Source: a virus
DNA: 31,965 bases
Reading direction: 5' to 3' (one strand)
IMG/VR virus record: IMGVR_UViG_3300020162_001456
Coordinates: 1 to 31,965 of that record
Below the pieces are notes generated by a model, which made no database searches, was not told the DNA's origin, and was given only the letters and a program-made list of their open reading frames with translations. Of this stretch, positions 28,221-31,965 are shown piece after piece (the stretch's first letter is position 1; every line of letters begins with the position of its first letter). The position numbers and the translations under genes are program-made.

Positions 28221-28229
28221 AGTATACCA
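28221..28229 (-). promoter_or_regulatory. Candidate extended -10 promoter of the tail operon
   Basis: TGGTATACT on the minus strand matches an extended -10 element (TGnTATAAT). It lies in the 64-base gap that separates the ParB-like gene from the head-tail and tail genes. It overlaps the inverted repeat TATAC-N7-GTATA at 28210-28226. No clear -35 is present. A start near 28214 would give a leader of about 25 bases with the GGAGG site. Confidence 0.35.
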
Positions 28230-28252
28230 GCGAGCATTGCTTGGCTACAGAA

Positions 28253-28807
28253 CTACCTATCGCTGTTGGGCGGTGCCTCAATAACTATTGAGCCAGCGTT
28301 CTCAATGGTCCCTGGTGGGGCCTCAACGGGAACCCATGCCCGAGAGTATGTATGATTTTTTATATCGCGATGCTTAAGGATTGTGGCATTCAACATCAAC
28401 TCCAGTTCCAGCGGCTTCATGGCAAAATGTCTTACAAAATCTGCTTCAGAAAACTTGCCCGTCATTGAAAGCATTCTGACGATTCCTGAAAGTTTTTTGG
28501 CGACCATAGTGCCACGACCACGATTTGCCTGAACATGCATAATCATTGCATCAATTTCATCAACATCAACCCAAATCACCGGAACGACCCCGCCCGTCAG
28601 GGACATGAGGTGCTTGTTCCCAATAATTAGACGAAGACGCTGGGTCCCATCAATCACTAGGCGGCCACTTTTCTGGACGAGGAGTGGGGAGAGAAGGCCA
28701 TATTGACCGATTGATTCCGCCAAAACAAGCAAGTCGGGTCGGAGAATATGTGTGGCATTCCATTTTGGTTCAATTAATTCATTGACATTGACATTCTCGA
28801 TGTCCAT
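28253..28807 (-). CDS. ParB/sulfiredoxin-fold protein, IbrB-like
   Basis: This 184-residue protein has the ParB-N/sulfiredoxin layout. It begins with NVNELIEPKWNATHILRPD, then LAESIGQYGLLSPLLVQKSG and VIDGTQRLRLI. The IDG.QRL stretch is the nucleotide-binding motif of the fold (GHRR in classical ParB). The remainder has VDEIDAMIMHVQANRGRGTM and a helical C-terminus, like the HTH-bearing part of IbrB and related proteins. It follows the PAPS-reductase-like gene with a one-base gap (TAA-A-ATG). This pair matches the IbrA/IbrB arrangement of bacterial islands and phages. No partition system is visible, so a role in plasmid segregation is unlikely. The substrate is unknown. Confidence 0.75.
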   Translation of the reverse strand: MDIENVNVNELIEPKWNATHILRPDLLVLAESIGQYGLLSPLLVQKSGRLVIDGTQRLRLIIGNKHLMSLTGGVVPVIWVDVDEIDAMIMHVQANRGRGTMVAKKLSGIVRMLSMTGKFSEADFVRHFAMKPLELELMLNATILKHRDIKNHTYSRAWVPVEAPPGTIENAGSIVIEAPPNSDR

Positions 28808-28808
28808 T

Positions 28809-29945
28809 TTACAATTCCTCTTCTAGTTGTTGAAGTGCCGCTTGGCGGACCGTGTGTGCGCGCGTCTTTGGTCCTACAGGGGTAACCGTATGGCCCCATA
28901 GGGCATGCATAAATAATGAGCGAATTAGTGATTCCAGTGGATAAGAATATGGGTCCTTGGCGTGTTTTTGCCTAAATTCTGCAGAATAGGCTTTTGCTCG
29001 CTGAGCCGTATCTTGCCCCCAGCAGAATTGTTTAATAAATGGCATTACGCCATCCCAGCCTTTTGCGGCAGTCATTGCAATCAACTTCTCAACATCAAAC
29101 TCCGACCACCACCGTCTTTGGGCGTCAATCATTGGAAAGACATCGTAAAGACGGTCATAGAAGTCTGGCTCTGTTGCGATTACGTCACCAATGCGTCTCG
29201 CTGCAACGCTATGGAGTGGATGTCCAACACGATTATTAGAGCCAGTCAAGGCTGCCAGGTCGTAATACTCGCAATATGGGGCATTGTGCTCTTCGGAAAG
29301 AAACTTAAAAACATCATCAATCTGCCAATCGTAAATAATTTTTGCAAACTTTACTGGCAACCCTTTCTTGGATTTGAATGGGGTAACGATGTAGTTCTCA
29401 TTGAGTTTCTGAACACACGACCTGTACCGAACCATGGACTCTGCTGCTCGTACACCAGTAATAAAAGCAATATTGCCTCGCTTGCCAGCGGTCGTGTAGT
29501 AGTCAATGTGTTCAGGGATTGGCGTATAATGGTCCAGGCCAAAGTGGTATGCGGTTATCGCGCCGTCAGGAATGGGTCTAAAAAGACGATTGCTTTCAAT
29601 TCTGGCGCCAGACCAAATCATTTCATCAAGTCGGCGCCCGAGGGACCACACCTCGAGGCCCTGGGGCATGCAAAACCACTCCATGTCAATCCAGTCAAGC
29701 CCCCTGATGTATTCGACATAGCGTTCTACCGCTGGGCTAACGAATTCTTCATCACGAAAAATAACCTTAACTGGGCCTAGTCCACGCTCTTCGTGGATTT
29801 CTTTGGCTAAGTACAGGACTGCCGAGGAGTCTTTTCCTCCAGAAAATTGCACACACACCGAATCAAAGGTGTCATATACGTGCCTGATTCTTTGCCTCGC
29901 AGCCTCCACGCAAGAGATATCCAAGAACATGCGCTGACGGGTCAT
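28809..29945 (-). CDS. PAPS-reductase-like PP-loop protein, IbrA-like
   Basis: This 378-residue protein belongs to the adenosine-phosphosulfate reductase/PP-loop ATP-pyrophosphatase superfamily. SGGKDSSAV at about 35-43 is the ATP-binding PP-loop. Later motifs are FRDEEFVSP, GVRAAESMVRYRSCV and IYDWQIDDVFKFLSEE, in the order seen in IbrA and similar proteins, with a C-terminal part (about 250-378) like DUF3440. The family activates substrates by adenylation; true sulfate reduction is unproven here. It may modify DNA, RNA or a small molecule together with the ParB-like partner. The ATG overlaps the end of the previous gene. Confidence 0.8.
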   Translation of the reverse strand: MTRQRMFLDISCVEAARQRIRHVYDTFDSVCVQFSGGKDSSAVLYLAKEIHEERGLGPVKVIFRDEEFVSPAVERYVEYIRGLDWIDMEWFCMPQGLEVWSLGRRLDEMIWSGARIESNRLFRPIPDGAITAYHFGLDHYTPIPEHIDYYTTAGKRGNIAFITGVRAAESMVRYRSCVQKLNENYIVTPFKSKKGLPVKFAKIIYDWQIDDVFKFLSEEHNAPYCEYYDLAALTGSNNRVGHPLHSVAARRIGDVIATEPDFYDRLYDVFPMIDAQRRWWSEFDVEKLIAMTAAKGWDGVMPFIKQFCWGQDTAQRAKAYSAEFRQKHAKDPYSYPLESLIRSLFMHALWGHTVTPVGPKTRAHTVRQAALQQLEEEL

Positions 29946-30307
29946 TCGTTCACCCTAGCCCATCCCTGCTCCAAATATGAGTCATTGAGTGTTTTGTACT
30001 GAAATGACTTCTTCATCAGGTATCCGTGCTTGCCGGTCACTTCGCAGGTCATTGAACAAATCTTTTCGTATTTTCTAATAACTTCATCAATTTTTGAACC
30101 ATGAATCGGGCTTGATGGAGAGCAGTAGTAGCGCAATCCCCCAAATTTTTCTTTAATTTGGAATATTGTGTAGTTAGGGTCGATTGCTAAAATTTCCTTG
30201 TCACAGTTGGCAATCAAGGTCCACCAACCCTCGTCGCACCAAATTTTCTTCGGTGACTCTGACGTAAAGCGAATTAAAACAGGCGCTAGATATTCAGGAT
30301 ATTCCAT
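29942..30307 (-). CDS. Hypothetical phage protein
   Basis: This protein of about 121 residues begins MEYPEYLAPVLIRFTSESPK. It contains CDEGWWTLIANCDKEILAID and QIKEKFGGLRYYC, a pattern common to a phage family of unknown function. CSMTCEVTGKHGYLMKK is a short Cys-bearing segment near the end. An in-frame ATG at 30322 would add five residues. The 30307 start fits the family beginning and has GTGGA just upstream. Its end overlaps the PAPS-reductase-like gene by four bases. The function is unknown. Confidence 0.65.
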   Translation of the reverse strand: MEYPEYLAPVLIRFTSESPKKIWCDEGWWTLIANCDKEILAIDPNYTIFQIKEKFGGLRYYCSPSSPIHGSKIDEVIRKYEKICSMTCEVTGKHGYLMKKSFQYKTLNDSYLEQGWARVNE

Positions 30308-30515
30308 TAATTCCACTCTCATACTGGTCTTTGCTTATGAATTCGACGAGCGTTTCCCTGTCGCGCCCAACAGGGTCGCCGCTGGGCCAAATTTGCTCCA
30401 TGGGGGTTTCTCTCGCGTATCTGATAACCCCATCGTAATCAAGCACCTTGAACTTCAGTACTCGTTCAATGGTGGGAGCAAGACGTATTCTGTCAATATC
30501 TTCGTTGTGGGCCAT
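30294..30515 (-). CDS. Hypothetical protein
   Basis: This 73-residue protein begins MAHNEDIDRIRLAPTIERVL. It is charged, with no membrane segment or recognised motif. It overlaps the following gene by 14 bases (or 29 with the longer start). The ribosome site is weak (AAGAA). It lies in the small-gene cluster downstream of the tRNA, and its role is unknown. Confidence 0.45.
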   Translation of the reverse strand: MAHNEDIDRIRLAPTIERVLKFKVLDYDGVIRYARETPMEQIWPSGDPVGRDRETLVEFISKDQYESGINGIS

Positions 30516-30533
30516 ATTCTTGTCAGCGTGCCG

Positions 30534-30698
30534 TTAGGAATTGCTGTCTTTGCGAAGGATTTCTAGAATCTCAGCAAGAAGACTCTTGATATCTCTCAGC
30601 GTCTCATGCGACTCTCGTACTGGTTGGGCTGCTTGAAAAACGTGACGTTCCGCTGTTAGGCGCTTATTCGCCTCAATTGCTGCTTTATTCATTTCCAT
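30534..30698 (-). CDS. Small helical protein
   Basis: This is a 54-residue ORF beginning MEMNKAAIEANKRLTAERHV and ending KDSNS. Residues 30-50 (ESHETLRDIKSLLAEILEIL) predict one amphipathic helix. AAAGGAG lies six bases before the ATG, which is strong support for expression. The ribosome site begins only about 10 bases after the 3' end of the tRNA. No family is recognised. Confidence 0.6.
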   Translation of the reverse strand: MEMNKAAIEANKRLTAERHVFQAAQPVRESHETLRDIKSLLAEILEILRKDSNS

Positions 30699-30716
30699 GA
30701 TGTTCTCCTTTGTTTT

Positions 30717-30792
30717 TGGCTGGCGAGGCAGGATTCGAACCTGCGGCAGACGGTTTAGGAAACCGCTATTCTATCCACTGAATTACTCGCCA
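30717..30792 (-). tRNA. tRNA-Arg (anticodon CCU)
   Basis: The 76-base cloverleaf is complete. The acceptor stem TGGCGAG pairs with CTCGCCA, followed by discriminator G and encoded CCA. The D stem is ATTC/GAAT, the anticodon stem GCGGT/ACCGT has one G-U pair, the loop is TTCCTAA with anticodon CCT, and the T arm GCAGG/CCTGC has loop TTCGAAT. It reads AGG, a codon often rare in bacteria. AGG is also the codon just before the GGG slip codon of the tail chaperone. Confidence 0.95.
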
Positions 30793-30833
30793 TAGTTAGC
30801 GCACGAACGATAACACCGTTACGGCGGTATCGC

Positions 30834-31010
30834 CTACCAAGCAATCCCTTCCGCAACTTCCTTGCAGGTGTCATATTCTGCGTATGCGTATTCTTTTTTC
30901 CCAAGTTCGGCGGCCAGATTTTCTGCGACTTCTTTCCATAAATCGCGGTCAACCAGCAATTTGTCAAACATTTCCTTCAGGGCACGAGACGGTAACTTTT
31001 GGTCATCCAC
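30834..31010 (-). CDS. Hypothetical coiled-coil protein
   Basis: This is a 58-residue protein with a GTG start at 31010, read as (M)DDQKLPSRALKEMFDKLL. VDRDLWKEVAENLAAELGKK predicts a helix. A longer frame from 31055 exists but would overlap the previous gene by 53 bases. The GTG sits in GTGGATGA, overlapping the upstream stop, with GTGAGG just before it. The motif RDLWKE resembles RDLWER at the end of the upstream gene, so the two may be related by duplication. Function unknown. Confidence 0.55.
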   Translation of the reverse strand: MDDQKLPSRALKEMFDKLLVDRDLWKEVAENLAAELGKKEYAYAEYDTCKEVAEGIAW

Positions 31011-31209
31011 GACGCGCCTCACGTTCCCAGAGGTCGCGTTCAACCTGAATGCCATCTATCGTAGAAAGCAAGCGCTCGATAGTGTCTGCCGCTTGGTGTA
31101 GTAGCAGGCAGTCCGCGTGACCGTGGTCCGCCTTTGGGTCAGTCTTTGTCCATGGCTTGCCAGCAGGACAAGCGCGCTGGCGTAATTTACTAACAAGTTC
31201 TAGGCTCAC
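31003..31209 (-). CDS. Hypothetical protein
   Basis: This is a 68-residue protein with a GTG start at 31209, supported by AGGAG six bases upstream. It contains ACPAGKPWTKTDPKADHGHA, DCLLLHQAADTIERLL and a final ERDLWEREARRG. Two Cys and two His lie in the first half, but the spacing does not match a zinc finger I recognise. The C-terminal helix with an ERD.W motif is seen in many small phage proteins. The ribosome site overlaps the end of the preceding gene. Function unknown. Confidence 0.55.
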   Translation of the reverse strand: MSLELVSKLRQRACPAGKPWTKTDPKADHGHADCLLLHQAADTIERLLSTIDGIQVERDLWEREARRG

Positions 31210-31218
31210 TTCTACTCC

Positions 31219-31476
31219 TCAGGCCTTGCCGTCAACTGTAGTGACAATTCTTGCTTGATGTGTTGTCTCTATCCACACCTGAGCACCGCAGGATAATGGC
31301 GTACTTGGGCTATAGAGGACACGAGCAACAACATTCCCACCCTCGTCGCAAATTTCTACTTCATTGCAATAGGTTGCCTTGCCACTTCTCGTTTTTCTAA
31401 CACTAAGCGGCGGAAAGTCTGTTTCCTGTTTGCGATTAGTTCGTATTGTGTTGCTATTGACGTGAATTATCGACAT
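31219..31476 (-). CDS. Hypothetical protein
   Basis: This 85-residue beta-rich protein begins MSIIHVNSNTIRTNRKQETD. It continues with PPLSVRKTRSGKATYCNEVE, GNVVARVLYSPSTPLSCGAQ and VWIETTHQARIV. Its pattern is familiar from small conserved proteins of phages infecting Actinobacteria, but their function is unknown. It follows the ribonucleotide reductase gene by nine bases. The ribosome site is poor, so coupling to the upstream gene is likely. Confidence 0.6.
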   Translation of the reverse strand: MSIIHVNSNTIRTNRKQETDFPPLSVRKTRSGKATYCNEVEICDEGGNVVARVLYSPSTPLSCGAQVWIETTHQARIVTTVDGKA

Positions 31477-31485
31477 GCCGTGACC

Positions 31486-31965
31486 CTACTTGATGGGACA
31501 TGCCCCTGTTGCGCAATCATCCAACTCCATCAAACCATCGAATGCAGGGCGATGTAAGGGGATTGAGAAGTCAATCTTGCTTAATGACTTCTCATAAGCC
31601 TCTTTGGTGCATTCCTCGTATGGAGGTAGCGGGAAGTTGTGGTCGGTGTGAAGAAGGAATGAAACAGACTTCACTGAATCATCGTAATTCTTTGAAAGCC
31701 ATTCTTTGATTTCCGCAAGTTCTTCCTTGCGATAATACACAGTGACCGAAACAGCATTATCTGCCCATTCTGTCTGCATCTTCTTCACCCACTCAAGTTG
31801 TGCCACGGCAGTCATACTGCTTGCCAACACAGAGCCCTCAGGGGACTCACAGGGGAACTCAACAACGAAACGAGTGTGGTCCTCGCGACCGTCGATTCCG
31901 ACGTCGTAGCAGACCTTGTATCCACGCTTGCGACACGCTTCCACCAATGGGTCAGAAGAACCAAA
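31486..31965 (-). CDS. nrdJ: Class II ribonucleotide reductase, C-terminal fragment (5' end beyond window)
   Basis: The last 159 codons of an adenosylcobalamin-dependent ribonucleoside-triphosphate reductase are present. The frame remains open to the window edge, and TTG at 31947 is an internal Leu codon rather than a start. QLEWVKKMQTEWADNAVSVT, VYYRKEELAEIKEWL, KSVSFLLHTDHNFPLPPYEE and CATGACPIK at the end are class II features. The terminal C-X4-C pair corresponds to the redox-active cysteines that reduce the active site by thioredoxin. The enzyme makes deoxynucleotides for phage DNA synthesis without needing oxygen. It sits at the head of a small-gene cluster that leads to the tail operon. 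Confidence 0.85.
   Translation of the reverse strand, partial: FGSSDPLVEACRKRGYKVCYDVGIDGREDHTRFVVEFPCESPEGSVLASSMTAVAQLEWVKKMQTEWADNAVSVTVYYRKEELAEIKEWLSKNYDDSVKSVSFLLHTDHNFPLPPYEECTKEAYEKSLSKIDFSIPLHRPAFDGLMELDDCATGACPIK

Noticed and set aside
28189-28281. Longer N-terminus for the small basic protein
   Set aside because: It would overlap the ParB-like gene by 29 bases and lacks a ribosome site, whereas GGAGGAAGT stands before the inner ATG at 28188.
28962-29780. Plus-strand 272-codon frame opposite the PAPS-reductase-like gene
   Set aside because: No other plus-strand gene exists here, and the minus frame has clear PP-loop motifs. The antisense product has no recognisable domain.
30755-30967. 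Minus-strand 70-codon frame crossing the tRNA
   Set aside because: It overlaps the tRNA and the 58-residue gene in another frame and has no ribosome site.

Overview
This window is the tail and late-accessory region of a tailed phage, or a prophage-like contig, with a contractile (myovirus-type) tail. Every supported gene lies on the minus strand, so the region is transcribed from high to low coordinates. A tail sheath, tail tube, tape measure, hub, spike, gp25-like protein and baseplate J protein appear in the order usual for contractile-tailed phages. The host cannot be fixed from sequence alone. The r1t-type holin and several small proteins resemble families frequent in phages of Actinobacteria, and the moderate GC content would suit a freshwater or marine actinobacterial host, but this is inference.

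Region by region in the direction of transcription. (1) 31965-28253 is accessory and nucleotide metabolism: the C-terminal end of an adenosylcobalamin-dependent (class II) ribonucleotide reductase that runs off the window, several small proteins of unknown function, a complete tRNA-Arg(CCU) with encoded CCA, and an adjacent pair made of a PAPS-reductase-like PP-loop protein and a ParB/sulfiredoxin-fold protein (IbrA/IbrB-like). (2) 28229-25444 is the head-tail junction: a candidate extended -10 promoter, a 49-residue basic protein, a gp6-type connector, a tail-completion protein and a likely tail terminator. Terminase, portal, protease and capsid genes are not in the window. (3) 25440-18133 is the tail shaft: sheath, tube, a tail assembly chaperone pair linked by a probable -1 frameshift at a GGGGG run, and a tape measure of about 1,391 residues carrying an M15-like peptidase motif. 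The tape measure's apparent N-terminal part sits in a separate small reading frame. (4) 18136-6833 is the baseplate: an unknown baseplate protein with a Pro-rich linker, a gpD/gp27-type hub, a 1,409-residue fusion of spike OB-fold, fibre repeats and S74-type chaperone, a 52-residue coiled-coil protein, gp25-like, baseplate J and a 785-residue baseplate/tail protein. (5) 6830-1 holds a small tail protein, a holin, three receptor-side tail proteins and a very long collagen-like fibre gene of at least 1,240 codons, truncated by the window edge.

Genes are tightly packed, and many junctions are TAATG or ATGA overlaps that imply translational coupling. A striking theme is module shuffling. A beta-rich module with the core DGV..A..R.L.KNQ.TAS.NG.Y occurs four times in three genes. 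A second module (HG...G..V.I.G..PSGYN) occurs in three virion genes, once nested inside a copy of the first. A third is inserted in a small tail protein. A 124-residue domain occurs twice between collagen blocks. No stretch longer than 300 bases lacks a gene.
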